From: Phymorhynchus buccinoides
Lineage: Eukaryota > Mollusca > Gastropoda > Neogastropoda > Raphitomidae
Direction of reading: 5' to 3'
DNA length: 64,000 nucleotides
Assembly (NCBI GenBank): GCA_017654935.2
Contig: CM065695.1
Coordinates: 36,750,362-36,814,361 of the forward strand
The notes below the pieces were generated by a model that did not search any database, was not told the origin of the DNA, and was given only the letters and a program-made list of their open reading frames with translations. Of the stretch, positions 43,501 to 63,987 are shown one piece after another. Every line of letters begins with the position of its first letter. Within the stretch, counting starts at the first letter, position 1. The position numbers were made by a program, and so were the translations under genes.

Positions 43501-44000
43501 NNNNNNNNNNNNNNNNNNNNNNNNNNNNNNNNNNNNNNNNNNNNNNNNNNNNNNNNNNNNNNNNNNNNNNNNNNNNNNNNNNNNNNNNNNNNNNNNNNNN
43601 NNNNNNNNNNNNNNNNNNNNNNNNNNNNNNNNNNNNNNNNNNNNNNNNNNNNNNNNNNNNNNNNNNNNNNNNNNNNNNNNNNNNNNNNNNNNNNNNNNNN
43701 NNNNNNNNNNNNNNNNNNNNNNNNNNNNNNNNNNNNNNNNNNNNNNNNNNNNNNNNNNNNNNNNNNNNNNNNNNNNNNNNNNNNNNNNNNNNNNNNNNNN
43801 NNNNNNNNNNNNNNNNNNNNNNNNNNNNNNNNNNNNNNNNNNNNNNNNNNNNNNNNNNNNNNNNNNNNNNNNNNNNNNNNNNNNNNNNNNNNNNNNNNNN
43901 NNNNNNNNNNNNNNNNNNNNNNNNNNNNNNNNNNNNNNNNNNNNNNNNNNNNNNNNNNNNNNNNNNNNNNNNNNNNNNNNNNNNNNNNNNNNNNNNNNNN
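43501..44000. other. Assembly gap (500 N)
   Basis: Exactly 500 unknown bases. Confidence 1.
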
Positions 44001-44181
44001 TTTTAAAGTGTTTAAAAAAATACAGTAGACACACAAAGATCTTGTTTGACAAATTAAAAAACAGGAATTACATTTCTTTGCTGGTAAAAATTCCAAAACA
44101 GGAAATCTTTGAATACCAGGAACATTTGCACCCATAAAACACTAAGCAAATCGAACATCTCAGAGTTTTAAAGGTCCATTG

Positions 44182-46452
44182 CTGGTCATGGTAGTGGTAT
44201 GTGTCTATCGTGGATGTACAGTCATGCTATCTACTGTTCTAAACACTGGTCATGGTAGAGGTATGTGTCTATTGTGGATGTACAGTCATATCTACTGTTC
44301 TAAACGCTGGTCATGGTAGTGGTATGTGTCTATTGTGGATGTACAGTCATGCTATCTACTGTTCTAAACACTGGTCATGGTAGAGGTATGTGTCTATTGT
44401 GGATGTACAGTCATGCTATCTACTGTTCTAAACACTGGTCATGACTGGTCATGGTAGTGGTATGTGTCTATTGTGGATGTACAGTCATGCTATCTACTGT
44501 TCTAAACACTGGTCATGGTAGAGGTATGTGTCTATTGTGGATGTACAGTCATGCTATCTACTGTTCTAAACACTGGTCATGGTAGTGGTATGTGTCTATT
44601 GTGGATGTACAGTCATGCTATCTACTGTTCTAAACACTGGTCATGACTGGTCATGGTAGTGGTATGTGTCTATTGTGGATGTACAGTCATGCTATCTACT
44701 GTTCTAAACACTGGTCATGGTAGAGGTATGTGTCTATTGTGGATGTACAGTCATGCTATCTACTGTTCTAAACACTGGTCATGACTGGTCATGGTAGTGG
44801 TATGTGTCTATTGTGGATGTACAGTCATGCTATCTACTGTTCTAAACACTGGTCATGGTAGAGGTATGTGTCTATTGTGGATGTACAGTCATGCTATCTA
44901 CTGTTCTAAACACTGGTCATGGTAGTGGTATGTGTCTATTGTGGATGTACAGTCATGCTATCTACTGTTCTAAACACTGGTCATGGTAGAGGTATGTGTC
45001 TATTGTGGATGTACAGTCATGCTATCTGCTGTTCTAAACACTGGTCATGGTAGAGGTATGTGTCTATCGTGGATGTACAGTCATGCTATCTACTGTTCTA
45101 AACACTGGTCATGGTAGAGGTATGTGTCTATTGTGGATGTACAGTCATGCTATCTGCTGTTCTAAACACTGGTCATGGTAGAGGTATGTGTCTATTGTGG
45201 ATGTACAGTCATGCTATCTGCTGTTCTAAACACTGGTCATGGTAGAGGTATGTGTCTATTGTGGATGTACAGTCATGCTATCTGCTGTTCTAAACACTGG
45301 TCATGGTAGAGGTATGTGTCTATCGTGGATGTACAGTCATGCTATCTGCTGTTCTAAACACTGGTCATGGTAGAGGTATGTGTCTATCGTGGATGTACAG
45401 TCATGCTATCTACTGTTCTAAACACTGGTCATGGTAGAGGTATGTGTCTATTGTGGATGTACAGTCATGCTATCTGCTGTTCTAAACACTTGTCATGGTA
45501 GAGGTATGTGTCTATCGTGGATGTAGTCATGCTATCTGCTGTTGTAAGCACTGGTCATGGTAGAGGTATGTGTCTATTGTGGATGTAGAATCGTGCTATC
45601 TGTTGTTCTAAACACTGGTCATGGTAGAGGTATGTGTCTATCGTGGATGTAAAGTCATGCTATCTACTGTTCTAAACACTGGTCATGGTAGAGGTATGTG
45701 TCTATTGTGGATGTACAGTCATGCTATCTGCTGTTCTAAACACTTGTCATGGTAGAGGTATGTGTCTATCGTGGATGTACAGTCATGCTATCTGCTGTTG
45801 TAAGCACTGGTCATGGTAGAGGTATGTGTCTATTGTGGATGTAGAATCGTGCTATCTACTGTTCTAAACACTGGTCATGGTAGAGGTATGTGTCTATCGT
45901 GGATGTACAGTCATGCTATCTGCTGTTCTAAACACTGGTCATGGTAGAGGTATGTGTCTATCGTGGATGTAAAGTCATGCTATCTACTGTTCTAAACACT
46001 GGTCATGGTAGAGGTATGTGTCTATCGTGGATGTACAGTCATGCTATCTGCTGTTCTAAACACTGGTCATGGTAGAGGTATGTGTCTATCGTGGATGTAA
46101 AGTCATGCTATCTACTGTTCTAAACACTGGTCATGGTAGTGGTATGTGTCTATTGTGGATGTACAGTCATGCTATCTGCTGTTCTAAACACTGGTCATGG
46201 TAGTGGTATGTGTCTATTGTGGATGTACAGTCATGCTATCTGCTGTTCTAAACACTGGTCATGGTAGAGGTATGTGTCTATTGTGGATGTAGAATCGTGC
46301 TATCTACTGTTCTAAACACTGGTCATGGTAGAGGTATGTGTCTATTGTGGATGTACAGTCATGCTATCTGCTGTTCTAAACACTGGTCATGGTAGAGGTA
46401 TGTGTCTACTGTGGATGTAGAATCGTGCTATCTACTGTTCTAAACACTGGTC
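44182..46452 (+). repeat. 64-bp minisatellite, ~35 units
   Basis: The unit contains ACTGGTCATGGTAG(T/A)GG, TATGTGTCTATTGTGGATG and TCATGCTATCTACTGTTC. In the first third a 10-bp duplication (ACTGGTCATG) recurs at about 44437, 44636 and 44777, giving a higher-order pattern of 2-3 units. Later units use GAGG and CTGCTG variants. Confidence 0.97.
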
Positions 46453-47304
46453 TTGATTTCTGCAAGTGTGTCAGAATGATGTTGCACATAATATTATAAA
46501 TACAAAGTGCTGTTGTCCTTGCCCCCAATAAATGAAGCAACACTTCCAAATGGAATGCTTTTCATGACATGTCTGTGTGGGTCCCCCCCCCCCCCCCCCC
46601 CCCCCCCCACACACACACACATTTTGAGTACTTGTTTTAAAAAGGAGATAGTTTTAGTGAACTATCTTTTCTTATTACCATTCAAACAAATTATGTTTAA
46701 ATCAAGAATGATCACAAAAGGATGTGATGTCGTCACAAATGTGAACAACAAAACCATACCACATTAATATTTTACAATTTGAATATGGTATATATATAAA
46801 TAATATATACAACAATGCTAATGGAATTTAAAAAATCGATTTTTTAGATTAAAAATGTATAATTGGCAACAAATCTAGAAACCTTTGAAAATAATGGGTG
46901 GATAAATAAATCTGTTATGGCAGCTCACTGTGCTAAGACCATTCTTTAAAACTTTTTTTTCTTGTATGTATGTCAACTTCAGCATTTAATTTTTTTCTTC
47001 AAAGTTGTATCAAGTCAAACGTAACAAACATTATGTACAGCTAAAAATTACAAAAACAAAATGCAAACACTGGATCTATATTGATTATTTCCCTTTGTTT
47101 TAAACAAAAATGAAATAAAGCAAAAGCAAATGTACTGCACCATAAGAACATGCTAATATAGGCCTATATAGTTGATCCCATTCCTAGTGGTTCCGGTTCC
47201 GTACATAAAACAAAACGAAACAAAACAACACAAATCGGCATAAAAGAAAACCAGATACAAGCAGTAGAGTGAAGATGCTTTCCGACTGTGGGGTAGTCCG
47301 ATTT
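46453..47304. other. No gene; poly-C/(CA) tract
   Basis: Poly-C followed by CA lies at about 46583-46620. Otherwise AT-rich. Confidence 0.55.
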
Positions 47305-47693
47305 CTTGTTGTTCTTGCTCACAGTCATTTAAATCAAGAAAAAGAAACCAAAAATAAAATACAAATACCTTTGGTAATTTTCGACAAGCTACTGCTTGTC
47401 CTTTTCAACCTCGTCTGACTGGCTGTGGTGGGATAAGGGGAAAGGAGGCCAAGCCTCAACAGAGACCTAGGGTATGACCTGCCCCCTGTCTACTACAGTC
47501 TCCTCGTGAACAGTACTCACCCCACAAATGACATCTCAGTGGACAACCAACACCAACAGCTCCCACCACAGCCAGTCAGACAAGGTTGAAAAAGACGAGC
47601 AGTAGCTGGTCGAAAATGACCAAAGGTATTCTTATTTTATTTTTTGTTTCTTTTTCTTGACTTAAATGACTGTGAGCAAGAACAACAAGAAAT
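47305..47693. repeat. Foldback element, ~128-bp arms
   Basis: The left arm (TTGTTGTTCTTGCTCACAGT … CTGACTGGCTGTGGTGGG) is mirrored at 47564-47693 (CCACCACAGCCAGTCAGA … ACTGTGAGCAAGAACAACAA), with a ~130-bp spacer (CTAGGGTATGACCTGCCCC). It is probably a MITE or foldback transposon; one copy seen. Confidence 0.8.
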
Positions 47694-47849
47694 GCAGATA
47701 CAAGTATATAACTCATAAACAGTGGCAAAAAACAACAACAACAAAACAACACACGCACACACAAAATAACAAATAAACAATATAAAAACAAAAAACAAAC
47801 CCAAAACCCGCTTTCATCACAAGTACAATTTGCTAGGTCATAACGGCAT

Positions 47850-48068
47850 CCACACCGAAGACAGTCATCCACACCAAAGACAGTCAGTCATCCACACCAA
47901 AGACAGTCACAAAAGACAGTCATCCACACCAAAGACAGTCATCCACACCAAAGACAGTCATCCACACCAAAGACAGTCAGTCATCCACACCAAAGACAGT
48001 CATCCACACCAAAGACAGTCAGTCATCCACACCAAAGACAGTCATCCACACCAAAGACAGTCACCCAA
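47850..48068 (+). repeat. 19-bp tandem repeat, ~11 units
   Basis: The unit is ATCCACACCAAAGACAGTC, with occasional AGTC insertions. The His/Asp/Ser-rich ORF is a translation of the repeat. Confidence 0.95.
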
Positions 48069-48619
48069 GTAAAAATGTCTCATATGTGCCCTTATGGGCC
48101 GAGAGGACGTAAAACACTAAGTATCATCATCCAAAGACAGTCTTTGTCCACACTAACAACCCCAAAAAGATTGACGGATACAATAAATCAATCAACTCAA
48201 AAAGAAACACCCGAAGGTGCCGATGGGACCCAGAGATGCACCAGCCAAGCCTGCCCTATCAACACGAGAGCAGCCTGGACTGCTTACATCCTTCGGAGGA
48301 TATAACAAGTTACCTATTTGTGTATATCTATATGCTTTGATTCAGATGATATCAATGTAACAGAACAGTCTGTTGGTATGAGTGGTGTTACCACGTTGCA
48401 GCGATAACACGTAGATCACAGATTTCCCCATCAATACTGTTCAGTTCAAATTCGATTCAAATGTCTTTATTGTCTTCAAATGAAGAAGATCTTTTTTTCA
48501 GCGTGCACTTAAATCTAAAACTGACGAGACATTATAATTATAAACTAAGACATAAAATACATGCATAAAAGCACGTGTTATTCACATAGACCAATTAAGT
48601 TTGTTACACACACTCCTAC

Positions 48620-48650
<31 letters not shown>

Positions 48651-48931
48651 ACACATAAGTAAACAAAGTATGTAATAGTTCTCTTTTAGCTTTAAAAAAA
48701 TGGTAACAAAAACTTATTTCCCATAACAACAATAATTTTTCATTACAAGGAAATATTAATAGTAAAGAACATCATACTGATGACATCACAGCAAACAGTA
48801 AAATGTCATAAAGTAATGCTAACGTCAGTGGGATTTTCTCCCCCAAGATGTGAGCTTAATATTTGACCAAATGCATTTTGCTGAATTCAATTTCATGAGG
48901 CAGCTTTAAAAGAGCATGCATGGTTTTGTAA
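48069..48931. other. No gene; S1-type tail fragment
   Basis: CATATGTGCCCTTATGGGCC followed by GAGAGGACGTAAAACAC (48082-48118) matches the S1 tail. A poly-C/CA tract lies at about 48619-48654. Confidence 0.5.
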
Positions 48932-49345
48932 AGGAAAGAAGGTGGCAAAGTGGTTAAGACGTTCGCCTGCCAATTTCAATGCGTGGGTGACCTGGATTCG
49001 AATCCCGGCCTCGCCCTTTCTTTCTAGTTTGACGGGGAAATCGAACTGAACGTCGAGTCCTTCGGATGGGGATTTAAAGCTATAGTCTGAGCCGTGCGCT
49101 TTATGCTGGTAAAACAAAAAATCTCACAGCAGTTAAAAGTCAATAAGAGCAGGAAGAAATCCCGCTGCCTGGTATGACCAAATTGATAGCCATGTTTCTC
49201 AAGTCTGTCCCCCACCCCCTCATTCTCATCCTGCCCCCCCCCCCTCCAAAAAAAAAGGGAAAAAAAAAAAGGCGGCACTGCACTTGCAGCGATGCTCTCT
49301 CCATGCTGGCAGGAGCAGCCAGATTTCACAGAGATCAGTCTTTGT
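48932..49345 (+). mobile_element. tRNA-headed SINE (family S2), copy 1
   Basis: The A-box region GGTGGCAAAGTGGTTAAGAC and the B-box GGATTCGAATCCC are spaced as in a tRNA. A body (TTCTAGTTTGACGGGGAAAT) and a tail (ATTTCACAGAGATCAGTCTT, TGTGACTAGAATAT) follow. It is a pol III-type SINE and not a tRNA gene, because the acceptor stem does not close and the copy at 50228 shares the body. Confidence 0.85.
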
Positions 49346-49631
49346 GACTAGAATATATGCCAAACATTTGACACCAATATTAACACCAACAGAGCATTTT
49401 GTTTCTTTGGTTTGGTTTGAAGTGGTAGCGGTACAGTAGTTTAATATGACCTGGATTCATATATCACAGGGAGGAGCGAGAGAGAAAGTTAGGGCGGGTT
49501 GGGGAGTGCTGGGGGAGGGGAGGGAGGATAATCAGCTGAACAAAATGATAAAGCGTGTGTAAAGAAGAGGTTACTGTTGAAGAAAAGAACTACCTTACAA
49601 TGCTTTAACTCTTCACCGCCAAGCACTCTGA

Positions 49632-49765
49632 ATGAAAATCCGTTTAACGTCCTCCGGTCTGAAACAGACACATATGGGACATCAGTAGATATAAGGATGG
49701 TGCGAACGATCCTGGAGGCAGTGCAACTCCAGGAAAGTCCCAATTTTTTTTATCGATACAGATGC
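49632..49765 (-). mobile_element. SINE-like S1 fragment (diverged subfamily)
   Basis: Tail-side 130 bp with GTCCTCCGGTCTGAAACAGA and GATCCTGGAGGCAGTGCAAC. The head is replaced by unrelated sequence. Confidence 0.7.
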
Positions 49766-50140
49766 ATAGTTGATGCTAACGTAATAAAAGCACTCTGTCA
49801 CGTGTTCTCTATCCGTAGAGCTTTTGTATTCGAATCTGCACTAGGCCTTACGGTCTGAACATGGAGTCTTTCTGGTGAGACGATAAACCGAGGCCCCGTG
49901 TGCCCATGCACTTAGCACACGTTAAACCCAGTGGCAACGAAAAGTTGTCATTTGTTCAAAATTTACACACACCCTTTCCTCATCAGTCACACAAAAAATC
50001 GTATGCAAATTTAAAAAAGATGTTAAAATGGGGGGCGCGCCTCTGGCTGCGACGCACTCTCCAGGTGGGAGCAACCCGAATTTCACAGAGACGCCTCTGT
50101 GACTATAAAGTACCAAATAGAAGTCTCTTTCGTATTTTAT
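49766..50140 (+). mobile_element. SINE with S2-type tail and different head
   Basis: GGTGAGACGATAAACCGAGG and CACACGTTAAACCCAGTGGC precede the shared tail (GAGCAACCCGAATTTCACAG, GCCTCTGTGACTATAAAGTA). Related tail pieces lie inverted at 61191-61262. Confidence 0.65.
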
Positions 50141-50227
50141 AATTTAAAAAAAGAAGATAATCTCTCCATTTTTCTCCGGCAGTGAAGGGGTTAATCCTGG
50201 TTAAAGATTTAGGCACATTCATAAAGG

Positions 50228-50650
50228 GAGAGAGAGAAAGGTGGCAGAGTAGTTAAGACGTTCGCCTGCCAAATGTAATGCGTGACTGCAGAGTGAGTGA
50301 CACTGGTTCGAATCCCGGCCTCGCCCTTTCTTTCTAGTTTGACAGGAAAATCGAACTGAACGTCGAGTCCTTCGGGTGGGGACTTAAAGCTAGTCTGACC
50401 CGTGCGCTTTACGCACCGTAAAAGTCCCACGGCAGTTGAAAGTCGTAAGAGCAGGGAGAAATCCCGCTGCCTGGTATGGCCAAATTAATAGCTAGGCTTT
50501 CCAAGTGTGCCCACACACCCTCCTCACCCTAAAAAAGAAAGAAAATTGGGTAGGCGCTGCACTTGCGGTGACGCGTTCTCCGGGGGGAGAGCAGCCCGAA
50601 TTTCACAGAGATAAGTCTCTGTGACTAGAATATACCAAATACGAATAAGA
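50228..50650 (+). mobile_element. tRNA-headed SINE S2, copy 2
   Basis: GGTGGCAGAGTAGTTAAGAC and GGTTCGAATCCC mark A and B boxes. The same body and tail as 48932. The B-box is closer to consensus than in copy 1. Confidence 0.85.
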
Positions 50651-51240
50651 AAACTATGAGAGAAAAAAAGTGCAAACTGCGGAATGCATAAGAAAACAAA
50701 TGACATTGTATCCAAATAACTGGAGAAAGACTCAGTGAAGTGAATTGGAAAAAAAATCATTATAACAAAATAGCTTTCGGAACATAATTACATTACCGGT
50801 AATATTCAAATTTTAGACTATTGACATCACATTTTTAGCATGAGGCAAGAGTGAAAACAGATTTGATATGTTGTTAATGAAAAGCTATTTGCACCCATCA
50901 TAAAGTAACAATAATAAGAACAACAGCAAGAAATTTAAAAAAAACCCACCAAACACACAGCAAAATAGATGTTTTCTCTTCTCGAAAACAAGTCAATATG
51001 TGCATAACTTTTAAATGGATGTCTTTTGTAATCATATAAAAAACACACCACAACAATGCACCGGTACAGGTGATATGTAGCTTAGGATAAATGCGAGCAG
51101 ATTTTTTTTTCAAAATAATATATATCTCCATAACAACATTGCAGATTTTGTTCTCCAAATAATATGTCCATAATGACATTCACAAATCCAAACATTGTTT
51201 GAAACAGCACACGAAAATGCTTCGCTGTCCATGAAATTTG
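50651..51240. other. No gene recognised
   Basis: AT-rich with short ORFs. Confidence 0.5.
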
Positions 51241-51241
51241 A

Positions 51242-51273
<32 letters not shown>

Positions 51274-51324
51274 ACACACAAGCACATGCAATACACCAAA
51301 ATGATTCCCCCTTCCAATAAATAA

Positions 51325-51371
<47 letters not shown>
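51241..51371. repeat. Poly-C and (CA)n microsatellites
   Basis: Poly-C then CA at 51243-51285, and a second CA block at 51327-51371. Confidence 0.95.
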
Positions 51372-53148
<1,777 letters not shown>

Positions 53149-53396
53149 TTAACCCTTTCACCGCCAGCCATATTTCAGCCACAAATGTCCATCAAATGTT
53201 CCTGGGTAGAGAACAAAATCCATCCGCAGTATTTGGGGATTCTTCTGTGACATATATAAAATAAGGTCTATCCTTACTTCCCCAAAACTAAGACAGTAGG
53301 GTCTTTGGATAATAGACCCCAATTTGATGCCTTTTAGTGACATAGGTGTTACATCACTGTGGTGCTGAAATGCGACTTTGGCGGTGAAAGGGTTAA
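53149..53396. mobile_element. Complete piggyBac-type MITE
   Basis: TTAA at both ends, with inverted CCCTTTCACCGCCA termini, in opposite orientation to the 7153 copy. Confidence 0.9.
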
Positions 53397-53649
53397 AGCA
53401 AATGTGCGCAACTATAAGTTAAATTAATACAGAGTCAAATTTCATTATTGGTCAATCCAGCAAACTTGAGTGATAACCTGGAGAGACAAAAACAAGAAGT
53501 GTGATGTGAAATAGATAAGCACCTTTCCAAAAAGAAAAGAAAAAAACAACACTTAAAATTCTTTAGCAAGGTGACTGGACTAACATAGTCCAACCTGCTT
53601 CGTCATATTAGCTGCGATTTTGTTATTATGTTAAAATCAGCTTAAAATT

Positions 53650-53870
53650 CCGTTCATTACTACTGGCTGGGAGGTCACGGGTTCGAATCCCATCAGAGGA
53701 GAGGGTGGGTTTTTTGTCCTGGACTGACTCCTGCCCAGAGTGAGTGGCTATGGCCTCAATGGGAAGACTGAAACCACACAGTCGAGCTTCATCCGCTTAA
53801 CGGATGCGATTCTGAGAGTGTTGCTCTAATTGTAAGACCAACACTGCAGGTGTCTGTAGTTCTCGGGCCT
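53650..53870 (+). mobile_element. tRNA-derived SINE (third type), 5' truncated
   Basis: The B-box GGGTTCGAATCCC is at about 53679. It is followed by TCCTGGACTGACTCCTGCCC and CCGCTTAACGGATGCGATTC. The A-box is not convincing. Confidence 0.55.
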
Positions 53871-53953
53871 GGTTAATGCCGGGATATCATTATGAAAGGA
53901 AGCGTAGAATACAGCCCTGTCATGTAGTCTCAGTCCGATACAGAACTCCATGG

Positions 53954-53992
<39 letters not shown>

Positions 53993-54624
53993 TGTCATCC
54001 GCTTCATTTTCATCCATCGTCAAAAAGAAAAACAATGTATCAAATTCTGTGGCCTTGCATGCCCTGTTCTCATGGTGACCTCAGTTTCGATTACCAATCC
54101 AGTGTATGCCCTTGGTGAGTTCGGGTCAAAGTCATGGGGATCAGTATGTTCTGGAGAGCTGTCGGTGGACGGTCGTGGTGGCGCCTTAGTAGGAGGACCT
54201 CACTCACGCTGGCTCCGCGACTAATACATTATTGTCAACAATAGGGGGGTTAGTAGGTGGTGTCCTGCGTACAGGCTCCACTGAGACTCCATCGAAGTGA
54301 CTCAGCAGCAGTGCAGTGTCTCCTCGGTTGGTTGCCACCTGACGGCCTAACGTAGAGGAATGAATTCTAGTCTACATGTATAAATAATACCAAGCATAAC
54401 ATTACTGCTTGTCCATTTGCTTTTTACACTTTTCGTATAATCTTCATTTAACAGAATGACACAACCGCTGTGGTTATGATATACCAGCCTGCCACCAAAA
54501 GGTAAATCATGCAAAGTTGGCAGTGAGTTGTTGACTTGTTTTATATCAAACATACACATACATGTAAATACTATCAGTTTTTGTTCATTTCTACTAGACG
54601 AATAGACATGACAAATGTTCTGTA
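53871..54624. other. No gene; (ATC)n microsatellite
   Basis: ATC repeats at 53956-53993. The rest has no supported exon. Confidence 0.55.
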
Positions 54625-54838
54625 GAGGAAGACGGGGTAAAAAGCGCATGGGCGGGTAAGAAGCCCACCCCAATTATCTCATGAAATGAAGCAAATTTCA
54701 GTCTCACTTTGCCCATGAGACGAGCGTTAATGTCTAGCATTCGTCTCATGGGCAAATTTGACTGAAATTTTCTTTATTTCATGAGATAATTGGGGTGGGC
54801 TTCTTACCCGCCCATGCGCTTTTTACCCCGTCTTCCCC
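54625..54838. mobile_element. Palindromic MITE, copy of 31682-31897
   Basis: TA flanks both sides; the termini are GAGGAAGACGGGGTAAAAAG and its near-complement. The loop is reversed relative to the other copy. Confidence 0.8.
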
Positions 54839-54988
54839 TAGTATAATTATTTACAATTGGCAGGGCATAGTTTCCCCGTGGCACGGGTTAAAAGCTTTTC
54901 GGTTTTCCTCTCCACTCCCCTGGCACCAAGACTAGCAACGAGTGACAACGCTCACGATACGTTATCGATACTGTCAGAATTGTGATGA

Positions 54989-55232
54989 TTAACCCTTTCG
55001 CCGCCAGCCCTTTTCCAGCAAAAATGTCCATTAATTTACCTGGGTAGAGAACAAAATCCATCTGCAGTATTGGGGATTCTTCTGTGACATATATAAAATA
55101 AGGTCTATCCTTAATTACCAAAACTAAGACAATACGGTCTTTGGACAATAGACCCCGATTTGATGCCTTTTAGTGACATAGGTGTTAAATCAAGGTGGTG
55201 CTAAAATGCGACTTTGGCGGTGAAAGGGTTAA
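54989..55232. mobile_element. Complete piggyBac-type MITE
   Basis: TTAA-bounded. The left end CCCTTTCGCCGCCAG carries one substitution; otherwise like 53149. Confidence 0.88.
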
Positions 55233-55789
55233 TATCACGAGTGTCTCATATGTATCAAAGGGACATCTATAATATGGCCACCGATGTAAAAGCAGAATGA
55301 TACTTGCGATATTTTGCGGATTCTGATTAATATATCATTCTTATTTACAGCGCAAGAAAAAACATCCATTTCATCGCTCAACCCTCGCAGTCGTTAACAA
55401 TACTACCAGGTTCTACAGACTATACGCCGCCTCATTTTAGTTAACTAACAATGTTAGAATTCAAGTTATGTCTTTTTCTTTTAATAAAGAGAACATTAGA
55501 ACGATTGTTTTGTTTGGTGGCTTAATCTTTACATTTAATATGTCAAGATATAGCCAAAGGATTTGTACTTTGTCAGACGACAACATTTTGTCAAAAGAGA
55601 TTCAGTCTCAAAGTTTTGTTGAGTTGACAGTTTTTTCACATACACACAATGATGCTTAATTCGTTTAGAATTTGATGATGATTTAAATAAAGAAGTGCAA
55701 TCACAACGGAAACCTCATGTCCTTGTTCTAAAGTTGATGTGGGGCATCAGACACTTTTAGTTTTCATATAACTGATTTAAGATTCTTTA
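55233..55789. other. No gene recognised
   Basis: A + strand ORF at 55468-55659 has no recognisable features. Confidence 0.5.
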
Positions 55790-55945
55790 AGTGAAAATCT
55801 GTTTAAAACATCCTCCGGTCTGGAACAGACACATATATGGAACATTAGTAGATATAAAGATACTGGGAATGATCCTGGAGGCAATGCCCGGAGGCAGCGC
55901 AACACCACTAAAGTCCCGATTTTTTAACAGTACAGATGTGTGATT
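55790..55945 (-). mobile_element. SINE-like S1 fragment (diverged subfamily)
   Basis: It shares CCTCCGGTCTGGAACAGACA and CTGGAGGCAATGCCCGGAGG. GATTCTTTAAG occurs on both sides (about 55780 and 55962), a plausible target duplication. Confidence 0.7.
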
Positions 55946-56071
55946 AAACTCTACCGTTCGAGATTCTTTAAGTTTCAAAGCAACTTTCTTTTATAAGCTT
56001 CGTTTCAAATCAGTCTGTTAAAACACTCAGTCTGCTAGTAGTTCCTAAAGCTGAATGTTAATGATTATACT

Positions 56072-56201
56072 TTAAAGACCCCTCACGTCACGTGTCAAAA
56101 TCACGGTTTTCACGTGTTTTCCCTCTTATAGCTAGTAAGGAATCTTAATAAATCTTCCAAGCATAAGAGGGAATGTGACACGTGACGTGGGAGGTCTTTA
56201 A
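56072..56201. mobile_element. Solo MITE with CACGTCACGTGTCA ends (~130 bp)
   Basis: TTAAAGACC(C)CTCACGTCA and its inverted partner bound it. It lacks the S1 insert found at 5249 and 23344 and so gives the empty-site sequence. Confidence 0.85.
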
Positions 56202-56408
56202 GACACAAAGGTGACAACTAAAGGAAAATATCAAAAAGGAGATTCGACAATTATGCAGTTTCATTATCCTAAAGCACCACGTGCGGAGAAAAAGTCAACA
56301 GCTTAGGTGTAATAATCAAGACAATATTATGCGGAAAGAAAGCTCTGGCCACAAAATGCAAACTTACTGTATAATACATAAACACAAATAGGCAGCACGC
56401 AAATATTG

Positions 56409-56498
<90 letters not shown>

Positions 56499-57201
56499 CT
56501 TAACATATTCTAAGCATAACACAACATCAGAAACGAAAAAATGACAAACATTGATAATATTAACCACACACAAAAATTGGAGAACCGATTTTTCATCCGC
56601 CAAGAAAATGCTATTAAAACTGAAATCCTCCTAACAAAACAGAACTTTTGCTGTTAAGATCACTCAGATCACAGAGTAAAAGCAAAACTATCAATCACAA
56701 GAGCACCGCAATGTCACACTATAAACAGGAAAAAACAACAACAGAATGATACAAAAGAAAAATACCTTCCACAAGTTTATGTAAAGAAGAAGAAAAAACC
56801 CTGCAGTGAACACTGTCCTCGTTTTTTCCTAATCCTTTGTATAGAAAATAAACGAATAGGTGACCAAAGTTGAGGGAAAGAGTATCATTATTGCTGTTCG
56901 GTTCATTTAAAATCAACAGTATTCTAAACAAAGCACATGATTAAAAGCAAAATAAACCTAATTAATCATATTTATTGCAATGATGTTAACAAAAAGAAAA
57001 CATTCCAGACTGTTATTAAATGGAATTTTTCTTATTGGGCAACAAATCAAAAGAAAACTATGTTTAGACCTTATTTCTTAGACATGAAAAACAATTGAAC
57101 ATAATTATGTTCCTCTTCTTGATTTCCAAATGGCAAGTATGTACATTAGCTTCTCAATATTTTTCATGCTTATGAAACTCCTCTCTAGAATAAAGATCCA
57201 A

Positions 57202-57232
<31 letters not shown>

Positions 57233-57806
57233 AAGAAGAAGAAGAAGAAGAAGAAGGCAAAAAGTATTTACAGGGAACACATCAATATTACAAAAACCAA
57301 AATGTAAAATGAAACATGGGTTCGGTTTTTTGGGGTTTTTTCTTTTTCTTCTTCTTTTTTCTTTCTTTAAAAGAGCAAAATATCGACTTAATCCATGAAC
57401 CAGATTCCAAGGCAAAGCAATTATATGTAAAGAAAAGTTGCCAAAAAAACCAACAATCTTTTAGGGATTATAAATGTGGTGCAGAAAAGTATAGATTAAA
57501 AGTTTAAAAGTGCTCCAGGAAAGAAGTCAAGAAGTTTGTAAATGCAACAAAAACAATCTGTTAGGGATTTTATATTTGGTGCAGAAACGTATAGATTAAA
57601 AGTGTAAAAAGCGCCCCAGGAAAGACATCAAGAAGTTTGTAAATGTAAACAGTAAAATTTGAATGGGGGTGAGAAGGAAAAAAATCCAATACAGGGGGCT
57701 GTTTGTCCAGGGGGCTGTTTGTCCATGCAAATATCAACATGATATGTATAGCGTCAAGGGCAAGGGTCAAGGACAAGGGTCAAGGCCAGACACTGGGAGC
57801 TGTGTG
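56202..57806. other. AT-rich region; FA2H 3' flank and probable 3' UTR
   Basis: (CT)n at 56414-56498 and (GAA)n at 57206-57255. A minus-strand AATAAA (complement at 56971-56976) could serve as the polyA signal of the gene ending at 57807, but this is a guess. No other gene seen. Confidence 0.5.

Positions 57807-63987
<6,181 letters not shown>

Noticed and set aside
47830..48072. 80-residue His/Ser-rich ORF
   Set aside because: It is the translation of a 19-bp tandem repeat.
48932..49025. tRNA gene (also 50228 and 53650)
   Set aside because: A and B boxes are present but the flanking stems do not form a complete tRNA, and the same body and tail recur, so these are SINEs.
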